64,000 nt of DNA from Nematocida parisii ERTm1 (GCF_000250985.1 NW_013524647.1:269398-333397); one strand, 5' to 3'. Positions 28,858 through 39,036 are shown, numbered from the stretch's first letter. Numbers and translations: made by a program. Notes: generated by a model from the sequence alone, not told the origin.

Positions 28858-31413
28858 CTAAGAATTGTTAGATAGGAAGTCTTGTATCTTTTGATACATT
28901 TCCTTGTCTTCTATTACATCTTCTTCTGTGAGTGGGTCTCTAGTAAATGGGTCTGTTGGATCTGTCATTAGTATCATTGCTGCTGTAGACCGGTCTACAC
29001 GGGTATTACTGGTTTTAAGTATAACAGGATCCTTCATTAGCCCAAAAGTCAGTGGATCGATGAACTCGTCTGGGTATGCAACTGAACTGACTATTCTTTG
29101 TTCCTTCAGATTTGCAACTCTCTTAATGAATAGAATTGAGTATGCTTTGTCTCTCTGAGTAAGCACCCCCTTTCTATCGCATATTTCAATTGCTTTGTTA
29201 AATAAGTCTGGCTTAAACATGTCTTCATCCTCTGCCACTGCCCGCACAAATGCTATTGTTTTTAAGGCTATATACATTTTAATTCTGTTCCCCAGTAGAC
29301 TCACTGGAGAAAATGTGCTTTTTGGGTCTTTTAGCCTTAGCTCCGAGGATTTCTTGTTTGTTAGTGTGATTAAAGACGCATTCAGCAAAGATGCAAGCCT
29401 GCTTAGTATCAGCGATGACAAGAAAGCTTTGGGCGATACTTCTATAAGTGTAAATATAATGCGGTCTATTATATCCACAATGTAAAAATATGAGTTAGAA
29501 TGTTCAATTGCAGTTTCAATAGTATCTGCTGTGTCATTATTATTCTTTGCCGTGTGTATTTTTCTTAGCTCTTCAAACCCACGCTCTTGCATTTCAAACA
29601 ATGAAGAAAGCATGTGGAGTAGGAAAACAGTCTTTGTGTCTTTGTGGTCTTCTGCAGTATTTGATACTTCCAAAATCTTTTTCATTTCCTCTTTTCCCTT
29701 GTAGTTGTTTAGTAGGTAGTCTAGTATACAAGAGGCTCGGCCTCTTTCCTGCAGCTGCTCTGACTGGTTTCTTATCTCCACCTGTACATCAATAAAATAC
29801 GTTATAATTGACGAAACAATCCCTGGTGTATATTCACATTCTGCTGTGTTTATGTACGACAGAATAAGCTTTACCACCTCCTGTTTATAATTTACGTTAA
29901 TGCGTAGGTTTAGAACGTGCACACATAGCATGTGCACCTTTTTAATTTCATCTACAGAAAGTTTTCTTTCCAACTTTATACGAGTAAGCCTCTCCAGTGA
30001 TATAATTGTATTCTCCAGTATGAAAACCGGCACTTCAGTTAGCCTACTAGTCTGGGCCATGTGATTCAGGAACGCAACAATGTACATTAGAACCACCCCT
30101 TCTACCTGCATGGCATCACTGCTTAGTATTGCTGTAACGTACTCAAATTCTGATTTTAAAATACTCAGCACATACTTCATTCTATGATCATCCGGTGTAC
30201 CAGATAGTGTCTGCTCTGTCCTAGAAATATCCTCTGTATATGTATTGTAGTTGGTGTATATGTGATTATAGGATATCTTATTGTACAGTAGCTTTCCATA
30301 GAACAGCTCAGACAAAAACGTACTATTTGTCTTAGGAGAACTGCAGTTCTGTAGGTTAATGCTACTTGGTGAGGATATTTGGGTGTATTGCCGCGGTGTG
30401 TTTGGTGTGCTGCTGGCAACTGGAAAGCTTGTGTTTTTCAGATATGTGCATTTTTGCAGTGCATCTGCAGGAATACTTCGCATCTTTGTAATGTCATGCG
30501 ATATTGGCTGGATAAGCCGGCTCAGCAGATTTGATATAGTGAATATCTTTGCATCTGACTCGGCATCCGTTAATTTGTACCGAGTTTTTTCTCTTTCTGT
30601 GTTTTCTTCATATATTTTATATATGGACGATATAAAATTCTTTTTTATATCTTTATTCGCCATTATTAGTGTTTTGAAAATATTAAAGAATCTGATGTTA
30701 GTCTGGTCTATTACCCTGTGCAATATTAGCCTTGCCTTTCTTATATCTTCCTTGGTCTTATTAAAAAACTCTGGATACATTGTGTATATCCCTATTTGCT
30801 CTCCTGTATAGTATGCCGGACATAAATTTAGAATATACGAGGAATCAGTGTTAAACAGTGTGCTGTTCTTGCACTGATTATATATCCACTCATTCTCGCT
30901 TAATACTGGTTCAAGCCCCCACATGCTTTCCTTTTCTAATATTTTATTTGTCATAGGATTTTTCAGTAAATCTTCATGCACTACAAGATTATAGAATGAA
31001 TCCTCTTCAATTCTTTGAAGAGTATTATATTTATACAGTGGCCTTTTACTCTGTGGCTTTTTATACACACCATGTAATAGCACAGTAAGTATTTCCTCAC
31101 CAGTCTCATTAATATTTAGAATGGAATGCATTGACAGCTTATAATACGCACAAGTTAAATAAAATATTTCTACTGTTCTATATATATCACTGTTTACAAA
31201 ATCAAACACTTCTGGCTCTCTTATCACCATTAGTAAGTACCTGTATAGCATTTGTAACTGGTCTGTTGTTCTAGAAATTTCTTCCGTACTTATACTTTTA
31301 ATTACTCCGCATAGTATGTTAATTACCTCTGATATGCTTTCTTCTTCTTGTATTAGCTCTAAGATTAATTCGTCAGAATACTCGTCAACACTTCTCAAGA
31401 CCTCTTCCATCAT
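28858..31413 (-). CDS. UFD2: Ubiquitin chain elongation factor Ufd2 (U-box E4)
   Basis: An 851-residue protein: a long helical Ufd2 core followed by a C-terminal U-box at about residues 775-848 (DEFIDPLTFGLMKDPVILKTSNTRVDRSTAA, then DPFTRDPLTEEDVIED). The conserved P..F.dPi...lM.dPV.l..S and cross-brace hydrophobics are visible. Ufd2 extends ubiquitin chains on substrates and cooperates with Cdc48 in protein quality control. The start is a double ATG at 31413. There is no sign of truncation, although yeast Ufd2 is somewhat longer. Confidence 0.93.
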   Translation of the reverse strand: MMEEVLRSVDEYSDELILELIQEEESISEVINILCGVIKSISTEEISRTTDQLQMLYRYLLMVIREPEVFDFVNSDIYRTVEIFYLTCAYYKLSMHSILNINETGEEILTVLLHGVYKKPQSKRPLYKYNTLQRIEEDSFYNLVVHEDLLKNPMTNKILEKESMWGLEPVLSENEWIYNQCKNSTLFNTDSSYILNLCPAYYTGEQIGIYTMYPEFFNKTKEDIRKARLILHRVIDQTNIRFFNIFKTLIMANKDIKKNFISSIYKIYEENTEREKTRYKLTDAESDAKIFTISNLLSRLIQPISHDITKMRSIPADALQKCTYLKNTSFPVASSTPNTPRQYTQISSPSSINLQNCSSPKTNSTFLSELFYGKLLYNKISYNHIYTNYNTYTEDISRTEQTLSGTPDDHRMKYVLSILKSEFEYVTAILSSDAMQVEGVVLMYIVAFLNHMAQTSRLTEVPVFILENTIISLERLTRIKLERKLSVDEIKKVHMLCVHVLNLRINVNYKQEVVKLILSYINTAECEYTPGIVSSIITYFIDVQVEIRNQSEQLQERGRASCILDYLLNNYKGKEEMKKILEVSNTAEDHKDTKTVFLLHMLSSLFEMQERGFEELRKIHTAKNNNDTADTIETAIEHSNSYFYIVDIIDRIIFTLIEVSPKAFLSSLILSRLASLLNASLITLTNKKSSELRLKDPKSTFSPVSLLGNRIKMYIALKTIAFVRAVAEDEDMFKPDLFNKAIEICDRKGVLTQRDKAYSILFIKRVANLKEQRIVSSVAYPDEFIDPLTFGLMKDPVILKTSNTRVDRSTAAMILMTDPTDPFTRDPLTEEDVIEDKEMYQKIQDFLSNNS

Positions 31414-32053
31414 CTATATTAAATAATAAAAAAATAAAACAATTAAATGCTTGTATTTCTAAGATATGCATATGGTTTAAAGCATTACACGCCAGAAATA
31501 CTTCTACTCACTGCGTGTAGATACAAATACTCCTATTTACATTCAGTATTGTTCTGTAATATATAAATCTTAAATTAAATTTATATAATATTCAATGTGT
31601 TTAAAACTAAAATAGTTTCTATATTTTGTTGTGTATATTGCCTGTATTGTTTATGCGCTTCTGTTTGTTCGTATTTTATTGCTTTAGTTTGAGTTGTTTA
31701 GTATTTTCTATTGCTTTCTGTTTTAATATTTTTTGCATTTTTAAATTATTTTAGAATAAAACTCTTCAGTAAAGAAAATAAAATGAATAGATTTAATTTA
31801 GAAATTTATTTAAATTTAAACAGAGTAAATAATTAAGTTTTCTAATGGATTATTACACCTCGAATGATTAAATAATACATTTAGTAAATTTAGTATAAAT
31901 GAATGAATTTAGTTATATAATATACAAATAGGTATATTCGGGTTATATGATCTGGGTGATAGTTTATACAATATCAATAAACGCAGACAAATCAATGTGA
32001 TTTAGTGCAAACCTATATATTGAATTAAGATTTAAGGAATACTCAAATTTAGC
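31414..32053. other. Divergent intergenic region, 640 bp
   Basis: It lies between Ufd2 and the integrase-like gene. It is very AT-rich, with an exact TTCGGGTTAT at 31937-31946. I looked for long terminal repeats or inverted ends matching the region after the integrase gene and saw none. Confidence 0.5.
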
Positions 32054-33304
32054 ATGACAATCTTATACAAACAAAATCAGATAGAAAAGGATAAAGACCT
32101 CTTCTACCACACACTCTGTGACGGTAAAGAAGATTGCGGTGTGTGTCAAGCAGTTATTCGAGGAGTTATGAAGAAAATAGTATTTACACAGGGAAGAAAC
32201 TCTGTAGAGAAATCTATGTCAGAGCTAGAGAAAATGCACGGTGGGTGGATGGCATTTAATGCCTTTGCTAAGCTCAGAGAGTGGTGCCATGAGATGAACA
32301 GACGCACTGGGGCATTTATGTTATCACTACAGCAAGAGACTGATGTGCAGATTTCTAAAATAGGAAAAAGTAGAGAGAAGTGGAACAAGAAGGACTGGGA
32401 AGCATTCATAGAAAGAATGCTAGAGTATATAGAAGAAAACAAAGAGAATACGCTAGCAGATGCACCTAAATTGTTGGACTACAAGCCAATGGGCAATAAA
32501 CAGTATATTACATGGGCAAGTGTATTTAATTGGCATGTACAGATGCATAAATTTACATATGACCAAGTAAATTTAGAGTTTAAAACCAATCATATTCTTT
32601 ATCCTAGCAGAGCAAGAGAAACATGGAGCTTGGTGGATGGAAATATCAGAAAAGCGCAAGAGGCTCTTTACAGAGTTTGCCGCACTCTGGACAAAGAAAC
32701 CGCAATGAAGAAATCAAAAAAAGTACTGGAAGCATCTAAGGCAGGGATAGAAAGAGGCACTGAGTTATTTGAGCGCAAGTTATATATTGATACTACAGAA
32801 CCCGGAGAAATAATGGGAATAGATTTAATGACTTACCAGAGCACGTATGTATTAATAATGATTGATTACTATAGCCGACTGGCATTTGGGTTTGAGCTTG
32901 AATCAAAGGACACAAATAGCATACTAGTAAAGATTATTCAAGTTTTTAAGAAATTTCCTTTTCGAAAGATTATTTTTGGACAAAGCCAAGAATTTAGTAA
33001 TACTAAAATAAAAGAATGGGCATTTAGAAATAAAATAGCAATTTATTACAAAAAAGCATACTACAAAGAAGACACAGGAAGGATAAAGTGCTTAATTGCA
33101 ACACTGAGAAATTCTTTAAATAAGACAAGCGATGCATTAAACACAAAGCTAGAGAGTGTAATTGAGAAATATAACCAGTCTAAACATAGAACAATTGGCA
33201 TGTCACCAAATTCCGCGCTGGATCCAAGCAGGTGGGCAGAAGTTAATAATTCTGTGGAAAAATATAAGAAGCGATTTGTATCATCAAACAAAATGAAATT
33301 GTAA
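32054..33304 (+). CDS. Integrase-like protein with degraded catalytic triad
   Basis: A 416-residue intact ORF. The central and C-terminal part has the retroviral/Ty3-type integrase fold pattern: GEIMGIDLMTYQSTYVLIMIDYYSRLAF (first Asp, then the DrfSr-like DYYSR), IIFGQSQEFSN where SDnG.EF is expected, and YKEDTGRIKCLIATLRNSL where DG..Er.N.tL is expected. Thus the second Asp (now Gln/Ser context) and the Glu (now Lys) appear lost. The final PNSAL (sP..al) motif is present. No gag, protease or reverse transcriptase lies nearby. It looks like a domesticated or dead integrase kept as an ORF. Confidence 0.7.
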   Translation: MTILYKQNQIEKDKDLFYHTLCDGKEDCGVCQAVIRGVMKKIVFTQGRNSVEKSMSELEKMHGGWMAFNAFAKLREWCHEMNRRTGAFMLSLQQETDVQISKIGKSREKWNKKDWEAFIERMLEYIEENKENTLADAPKLLDYKPMGNKQYITWASVFNWHVQMHKFTYDQVNLEFKTNHILYPSRARETWSLVDGNIRKAQEALYRVCRTLDKETAMKKSKKVLEASKAGIERGTELFERKLYIDTTEPGEIMGIDLMTYQSTYVLIMIDYYSRLAFGFELESKDTNSILVKIIQVFKKFPFRKIIFGQSQEFSNTKIKEWAFRNKIAIYYKKAYYKEDTGRIKCLIATLRNSLNKTSDALNTKLESVIEKYNQSKHRTIGMSPNSALDPSRWAEVNNSVEKYKKRFVSSNKMKL

Positions 33305-33853
33305 ACACTACAGAAGATTCTTACACAGAAAAGCATATAAAAATTAAAGACTTGAAATAAGAAGATAGTTGAATTTTGTATCATATGGCTAGGATTAAGC
33401 CAAATTAAAGATGTTAAAAAATAGAGCACATGCGCCTATATAAACTGTAGTGTTAATTATAAACATCTTATAAGTAAAATACCCTTTGATTACCTATAAT
33501 ACGAACAATGGATCAATGCATTAAATAAATTTCTGTTAAGCAATATTAGTATACATATTTATATAACCAAAAATGTTCTATTTTAAATTGTATTTGTTAC
33601 ACAATAATGTAGTAGAGCCAGTGAATTTTTCTTTTTATACTATTCTCTATGCTGCGAAACTTATATAAATAATTTCATTTTCGAGTTGTTTCAGGTTCTT
33701 TGGTATAGCAGTCTGGCTACTAATTTGGTCTGTTTCTATAGTAGTTGTGTGGCTTTCAGTTATTTCTAAAATGAATTCACACCCAGTGCATAAAAATAAG
33801 AATTGTGTATTCCTGCTACAATATAAAATTGTTTATTTTTAGTAAAAATAGAA
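33305..33853. other. Intergenic region, 549 bp
   Basis: It is downstream of the integrase-like gene and upstream of the Cdc20-like gene. AT-rich. No repeats or RNA genes were recognised. Confidence 0.5.
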
Positions 33854-35011
33854 ATGGGTCATTCTGGTCTAGATGATCTGTGGGACATATCCTTTGAGGG
33901 ATTAATAGAGCCAAGATATGAAAGAATAAAGAAGAGAAAGAATATTAAAGAGCGGTATGGGATAGAGCAGAAGAAGCGGACATTGGGGTTTTCCCTAGGA
34001 ACCGCGTATAGCGGTCCTTTGAAAATCGAGTCTAGAATAGATAGAATGAGTAAAAGGCCTCTTCCTACTAGTCCGTTTCGAGTGTTGGATGCGCCTTCTA
34101 TTCTAAATGACTACTATCTGAATCTGCTGGATTGGAGCAAAGACAATCTCATATCTCTAGGATTGAGTGAGCAGCTGTATTTATGGAATGCTTCAAATAA
34201 GTCAGTTTCACATGTTGTTGATGCGCCTGATGATCACCATATCTCATCTGTCTCTTTCTCCCAAGAAGGCTTGCTAGCGTATGGAATGTCAGATGGAAGG
34301 GCTTCTGTTCTAGATGTAGTAGTAGGAAAACCGGTTTGCAGTCTGCCTGGCAGGGGAGTGCGGGTGGCTTCTATTTCATGGGGCAATAAAATAGTTAGTA
34401 CTGGTGGAAGAGATGGGAACATATTCAATTATGACATTCGCAGTGCAGAGCATGTGTCAAGTTTTTTACACCATACACAAGAGGTCTGTGGACTTAAATG
34501 GGATGCAGATGGAGTGTATCTAGCGAGTGGTGCCAATGACAATAATGTATGCGTGTGGAGGTCTGGATATGACAGGCCCAGACTAAAGCTGACAGATCAC
34601 ACAGCAGCAGTTAGGGCGGTTGGATGGTGCCCATGGAAGAAAGGAATACTCTCTACAGGAGGAGGTACATCAGACAGAACAATCCGAACCTGGGATGTAG
34701 ATAAGGGAATATGTCTTAATAGCACAGACAGTGGTTCGCAGGTGTGCAGTATTGTTTTTAGTGAAAGATATAAAGAGCTTATTACAACGCATGGTTTCTC
34801 AGATAATACTGTGTCAGTGTGGAAGTACTGTAGTATGAGAAAAGTAGGAAATATGAATGGACATACAGGGAGAGTGCTATTCAGTGCAATGTCACCAGAT
34901 GGGGAAGTGCTGGCTACCTGTGGGGCAGATGAAAATCTTAACTTTTGGAATCTATTTGATAATAAAACCGCTAAGAGAGAGTCTATTTTAGATACAATTG
35001 CATTCAGGTAG
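33854..35011 (+). CDS. APC/C activator Cdc20/Cdh1-type WD40 protein
   Basis: A 385-residue protein. After a short basic N-terminus, RPLPTSPFRVLDAPSILNDYYLNLLDWS is the Cdc20/Cdh1 signature preceding the propeller (R.I...P.kvLDAP.l.DDfYLNLldWs). Seven WD repeats follow (SVSFS, VASISWGNKIVSTGGRDGNIFNYDIR, VCGLKWDADGVYLASGANDN, VRAVGWCPW, ITTHGFSDNTVSVW, GEVLATCGADENLNFW). The chain ends in DTIAFR, a variant of the C-terminal Ile-Arg tail that docks APC/C. I see no clear C-box (DRFIP). It selects substrates for the anaphase-promoting complex. Whether it is Cdc20 or Cdh1 is not decided. Confidence 0.9.
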   Translation: MGHSGLDDLWDISFEGLIEPRYERIKKRKNIKERYGIEQKKRTLGFSLGTAYSGPLKIESRIDRMSKRPLPTSPFRVLDAPSILNDYYLNLLDWSKDNLISLGLSEQLYLWNASNKSVSHVVDAPDDHHISSVSFSQEGLLAYGMSDGRASVLDVVVGKPVCSLPGRGVRVASISWGNKIVSTGGRDGNIFNYDIRSAEHVSSFLHHTQEVCGLKWDADGVYLASGANDNNVCVWRSGYDRPRLKLTDHTAAVRAVGWCPWKKGILSTGGGTSDRTIRTWDVDKGICLNSTDSGSQVCSIVFSERYKELITTHGFSDNTVSVWKYCSMRKVGNMNGHTGRVLFSAMSPDGEVLATCGADENLNFWNLFDNKTAKRESILDTIAFR

Positions 35012-35221
35012 ATGTTTTTTTCATAAAAGACTAATTTGAACATCTATACAATGTATCTCTAAACCCCATTAGGCCCGCCGGCATTCTATAATAGTGTAAA
35101 CCAGAGTGAAATAGTAAATTAGCTCGCCTCAGAATAGGATAAAATCAAGAAAGTAAATATTAAGATGAGTTTATTATGTGTTTATCTAGCAAAAAGGAGC
35201 ATCTTTTTAACTTGTCTTTGT

Positions 35222-35983
35222 TTAATGCAGAACAGTATGTGGCAATACTTTTTCTAGCACAGTGTATGTATTGTCAATTGTTGCAAAAATTAGATCAAGA
35301 AGTTTTTTATGGTCCATTGCAATTTCCAGCGATGTGTCTAGTATATACCTAAAGAGGAACACTTGAAGAATAGATGAGGCACATGCCCATACTCTAGGCA
35401 AGCACGTAAGAACAACAGAGGATGCAGAGTCTTTTGATATAACGACCTTATTCCAGGCGCTGTATGCATGCTGTGCAACTGAAATAATGAATAAGACATA
35501 TAAAAGTTCGCACACTAGCTTGCCAAGCATCCATCCTCTCTCGGGCTTTTTAAAGAATTCGAAAACAAAAGGCCTGGCCATACCAAATGAAAAGGGAAGA
35601 AGGAGAGATATTTGCATGAGATCTATTAAGTAGAAGCCCTTGACTTTAATGTCTGCAAATGATTCTTTCTTTTCCACCTTCTTTACTACAGGTACTACTA
35701 TAAATGCATTAATAAGAGCACGGGTGGATAGTCCTAGAGACATTATAATGGGTATTAGTGAGATGCATATGGAAAGCAGCGACTCACTGTCTGCAGAGAA
35801 GTAAGACCGAATTATATGGTTTAGGCGCACGCCATATCCCTGCAAGGAAGATAACTGCAAGAACAAAAGAGGAAGCAGGACATGCTGCCTGTGCAATTGT
35901 AAGTAGCCTTTCAAAAAGAGAAGTTTTTTCGGCTGGTACTGTAAGTATTCCCTCTTTTGTTTTTGTAAGCTCAGAAGAAACAC
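35222..35983 (-). CDS. Multi-pass membrane protein, C-terminal part (frame 2 of 2)
   Basis: The reading region has no ATG at its start (the apparent start is GTG) and overlaps the 3' end of the ORF at 35784-37127 in the +1 frame. It encodes at least four hydrophobic segments (SICISLIPIIMSLGLSTRALI, DLMQISLLLPFSFGM, VCELLYVLFIISVA, and VWACASSILQVFLF) and ends in KKLLDLIFATIDNTYTVLEKVLP. It is best read as the membrane half of the upstream acidic protein. No family was recognised; the overall layout could be an ER or nuclear-envelope protein. Confidence 0.55.
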   Translation of the reverse strand: MFLLSLQKQKREYLQYQPKKLLFLKGYLQLHRQHVLLPLLFLQLSSLQGYGVRLNHIIRSYFSADSESLLSICISLIPIIMSLGLSTRALINAFIVVPVVKKVEKKESFADIKVKGFYLIDLMQISLLLPFSFGMARPFVFEFFKKPERGWMLGKLVCELLYVLFIISVAQHAYSAWNKVVISKDSASSVVLTCLPRVWACASSILQVFLFRYILDTSLEIAMDHKKLLDLIFATIDNTYTVLEKVLPHTVLH

Positions 35984-37127
35984 ATTCTGTTTTCTCTGCT
36001 GGTATACTTTGAGTGTTTATCTTTTCGGGAAGAGTAGCAGATAATTGTGCTGCTGACTGTTCATTTTTATCTAATGTAGGCATGTCCACAGTATGAGGAA
36101 GCTTTCTAGATCGTTCTTTATCTGCTTTAATGGTTTCTTCAAATACATTCCTTGGACAAGGTGCAGATAGTGTTCCAGTGGTTATTGTTTTAAGAGTCTT
36201 CTGTGCTTGCTCAGAGTTACTGAATTCTTTGGAATGAACATCTAAAATATCCTCAGTTTCTACTTTTGTATCCTGTGTGGCTGAAATATATAAACTGTCT
36301 TCTGTATTTGAAGAAATATCCTTTTCTAGTTTTTCCAGTTTGTTTTTTTCTTGAGCTTCTTCATCGCTATTAGTAGAATTAGTGCTGGCAGGTGCATAAT
36401 TCATAGGCTCCGGAGAGTATACTAGGTCATCGGACTCTTCTTCTAAAGAAACAAATACTAGGCTTTCATTATCAGAGGCATTCTTAGGAGCATCTAAAGG
36501 CTCTTCATAGGTTTCATTTTGTATACACGTCTCTTCTGTGTGTAATAAATCCACCAATTCACTGGACTGCTCTAAAATATTAGGGATATCATTATCTTCT
36601 ATTTTTTCTTCTTCAATTTGATCCTCTTCCAATGAAGTATCCATTTCGCACGCATCCACCTCTGGAGCTTCTTTTATTTCCTCTAAATCTTCATCTTCTA
36701 GTTCTAATTCTTCACTTTGCTCTCTACTCTCCTCATCTAGTTCAATAATTTCTTCATCTGGGGCACTTTCTTCCATTTCATAAGCGCTTTCTAATGGAGA
36801 TTTATTATGTGCACTCTGCGCATTGGCTGTGCACATTTTAGTAGCCTCCTCCATTAAACTGGCATTCTTTCGCTGGTATTCCTCCCAAGTGGTTTTTGGG
36901 CGGGAAGCAGGTGCTTCATCAGACTCATCCTCCCCGGAATATGCTATTTCTGAATAGTCCAGAACTGTGTCGGGCATTTCTAATATAAATGCATCACTAG
37001 GTGTGGTGCACGGTGTATCAGTCTCTTTTCCATCTAAAGTACTATCAGTAGACTTGGGGGTTTCGATTAACCCGGTTTCTGTCTTAGTTGGTTCATTAAT
37101 CTCTTTCTTTTCTCTAAGCGCTAACAT
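35784..37127 (-). CDS. Acidic disordered protein, N-terminal part (frame 1 of 2)
   Basis: A 447-codon ORF from ATG 37127. About 370 residues are strongly acidic and Ser/Thr-rich (repeated EE, ED and SDEE clusters), then a hydrophobic stretch (SSFVLAVIFLAGIW) and an abrupt stop. The +1 frame continues with several membrane segments, so a single gene with a cytosolic acidic domain and a membrane domain is likely. Candidate shift sites in the overlap are an A6 run (T6 on the plus strand at 35924-35929) or any point before the stop. No homologous family was recognised. Confidence 0.6.
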   Translation of the reverse strand: MLALREKKEINEPTKTETGLIETPKSTDSTLDGKETDTPCTTPSDAFILEMPDTVLDYSEIAYSGEDESDEAPASRPKTTWEEYQRKNASLMEEATKMCTANAQSAHNKSPLESAYEMEESAPDEEIIELDEESREQSEELELEDEDLEEIKEAPEVDACEMDTSLEEDQIEEEKIEDNDIPNILEQSSELVDLLHTEETCIQNETYEEPLDAPKNASDNESLVFVSLEEESDDLVYSPEPMNYAPASTNSTNSDEEAQEKNKLEKLEKDISSNTEDSLYISATQDTKVETEDILDVHSKEFSNSEQAQKTLKTITTGTLSAPCPRNVFEETIKADKERSRKLPHTVDMPTLDKNEQSAAQLSATLPEKINTQSIPAEKTECVSSELTKTKEGILTVPAEKTSLFERLLTIAQAACPASSFVLAVIFLAGIWRAPKPYNSVLLLCRQ

Positions 37128-37439
37128 AGAGTTATTGTTTGAGTTATGGCTTTATACTCTGCCATCACATACACAAACAAATAGAGTTTCCATTGTTTGT
37201 GACTTTGTTTCGGGTTATACCACATAATGATTTATGCCCTAAATCACTGTATATTATAATCAAATTTAAATAAAATATGCTCTATGCTTCCTTGCAGTGT
37301 AGTATTCGTTATTTTTCTATTTTATTTAAATTTCTAAATTTCTACTTTTTGTTGTATTCTATTGTTTATTCTACACTTAAGTACTTTTCATTTAATAATA
37401 ATCCAAGAATTTATTCTTTGCTTTTAGTTTTATAGTAGA
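37128..37439. other. Divergent promoter region, 312 bp
   Basis: It lies between the acidic membrane protein and the acyltransferase. An exact TTCGGGTTAT at 37209-37218. Nothing else. Confidence 0.5.
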
Positions 37440-38312
37440 ATGGAAGTGCATGGGTATTTATATACGGCATATAAATCAGTGTTGTCTTTATATTTAATAT
37501 TTCTACTCGGAGTATTGCTTATTATTCAGCTGGTTACCTTCCCCATTGCAATAATTAATAAAAGGCCAATTGTGCATATAATGAACCTGTACAATCGGCA
37601 TATGGCAGGTGTTTGTCTGTTTCTGATAAAGATAGGAAATAGAAATTCAATTCAAATGATATACACGAATCCTGCACTGCTGAATGAATTAAACAATAAG
37701 AGCAGCTCAATTTTAATAATAAGCAATCACATATGTGCATTTGATGGAGCCATTCTAACTATTTTATCAAACCAGTTAGGAAAGGACAGTAGGTTTGTTG
37801 GGAAGAGTGCATTAAGATGGATTCCTATTATTGGATGGGGAATGTATCTGTCAGATTATTTATTTGTTAAGAGAGTCTGGAAAAAAGACTGTGAAAGAAT
37901 TAAAAAATGGTGTAAGCACCAGAAAAATGGAGTATCTTTAGTTATATATCCAGAAGGAAGTAGATACACAGAAAAAAAGCAGAAGAAATCAGCAGACTTT
38001 TCAATATCTAAATCTCTACCAGTTCTTCAGAACGTACTGTATCCGAGAACTAAAGGATATAATTTATGTGTAAATATACTGCCAAATCCACCATTTACTA
38101 CAATCCTTAATGTGACAATGGTATACCTAGTAAATGGAAAGAGGCAGAATCCTCCTTCATATATAAAGTGTGTTACACAAAGATTGCCTGGAGTATTCAA
38201 AGTAATTATAGAGGCAGAGAGAATCACAGAAGGTATAAAGAAGGCAGAGTATGTGGTTGATAAGTTTAAAGAGAAAGATGCATTGATTAATCAATATACT
38301 TCTGGATACTAA
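37440..38312 (+). CDS. 1-acylglycerol-3-phosphate acyltransferase-like (PlsC)
   Basis: A 290-residue protein. An N-terminal membrane segment (LYLIFLLGVLLIIQLVTFPI) is followed by the PlsC motifs: NHICAFDGAIL (block I, NHxxxxD), GKSALRWIPIIGWGMYLSDYLFVKR (block II), and VIYPEGSRYTEKK (block III, PEGSRt). It resembles the LCLAT1/AGPAT type. It acylates lysophosphatidic acid or a lysophospholipid at the ER for membrane lipid synthesis. The C-terminus is soluble. Catalytic His and Asp are intact. Confidence 0.9.
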   Translation: MEVHGYLYTAYKSVLSLYLIFLLGVLLIIQLVTFPIAIINKRPIVHIMNLYNRHMAGVCLFLIKIGNRNSIQMIYTNPALLNELNNKSSSILIISNHICAFDGAILTILSNQLGKDSRFVGKSALRWIPIIGWGMYLSDYLFVKRVWKKDCERIKKWCKHQKNGVSLVIYPEGSRYTEKKQKKSADFSISKSLPVLQNVLYPRTKGYNLCVNILPNPPFTTILNVTMVYLVNGKRQNPPSYIKCVTQRLPGVFKVIIEAERITEGIKKAEYVVDKFKEKDALINQYTSGY

Positions 38313-38489
38313 GTGTATTATTGCTATTGCTCGATTTATATACTATATATTAAATAATATACACAGACTATATAGTATATTATTATAATCTGAAAGCACC
38401 GCAGTGAAAAAGCCAATTTCGCATATAATAAAAGCTTTTTACTCTTTTATTCCATAAGAATAATTTTTTATACAAGAATATCCTGTGCC

Positions 38490-38960
38490 ATGGAAGAAAT
38501 TAAAGTAGATAGACCATTAAATCCCATTAAAGACATTCTTATATTTGAAAAACAGTTAAATAACAAATATATACATGAAACAAAAAGAAGGTTTATATAC
38601 TTTGTTGTATTAATGATTATGGTGTGTTCATATGTTTTATATATTAATAGGAAGATGTACAATATCTTATGGGATGTATATAGCAGGGACTCAATCTATT
38701 TGACAGGACTTGTATTTAAAATATACTTGAAAACAATTGGGGTAATTATGCTACAAGGATATGTATTTATACGATTGCTTAGAAGATCATCAACGGTGAC
38801 AAATTCACTGACTGAGCAGTTAAAACTGCTAAACATATTTTTTAACAACCAAAAACTGAGTTTATGCGAGATAAAGACGCCAAGAAACATAAAAATAGCA
38901 ATTAACACGTTTAGAGATGAAGAGCAGAAGAAAAAGGCACAGTGGATGAAGAAGGAGTGA
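38490..38960 (+). CDS. Spo7/NEP1-R1-like membrane protein
   Basis: A 156-residue protein with two membrane segments (FIYFVVLMIMVCSYVLYI and TGLVFKIYLKTIGVIMLQGYVFI). It begins with an amphipathic start (IKDILIFEKQLNNKYIHETKRRF) and ends in a basic tail with LNIFFNNQKLSLCEIKTPRNIKI, resembling the fnm..d..gkL.lk.rp segment of Spo7/NEP1-R1. That protein anchors the lipin phosphatase Nem1 at the nuclear membrane. It lies next to a phosphatidate-synthesis gene, which fits lipid control, but the assignment rests on layout and short similarity. Confidence 0.45.
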   Translation: MEEIKVDRPLNPIKDILIFEKQLNNKYIHETKRRFIYFVVLMIMVCSYVLYINRKMYNILWDVYSRDSIYLTGLVFKIYLKTIGVIMLQGYVFIRLLRRSSTVTNSLTEQLKLLNIFFNNQKLSLCEIKTPRNIKIAINTFRDEEQKKKAQWMKKE

Positions 38961-39023
38961 ACTTTTTTTTACTGGAGTATTTTCTGCATTGGGCAAGTAG
39001 CTATATAAAATTTATTTTTACTG

Positions 39024-39036
39024 CCCCAGTACAGAA
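39024..39036 (+). promoter_or_regulatory. C-rich initiator of eS12
   Basis: CCCC at 39024-39027 is 9 bp before the ATG, after TTTATTTTTACTG and a TATATAAAA further up. Similar C-runs precede other ribosomal-protein starts here, as known for microsporidian genes with very short 5' leaders. Confidence 0.5.

Noticed and set aside
32054-33304. Active retrotransposon
   Set aside because: No LTRs, no reverse transcriptase or gag nearby, and catalytic residues are missing.
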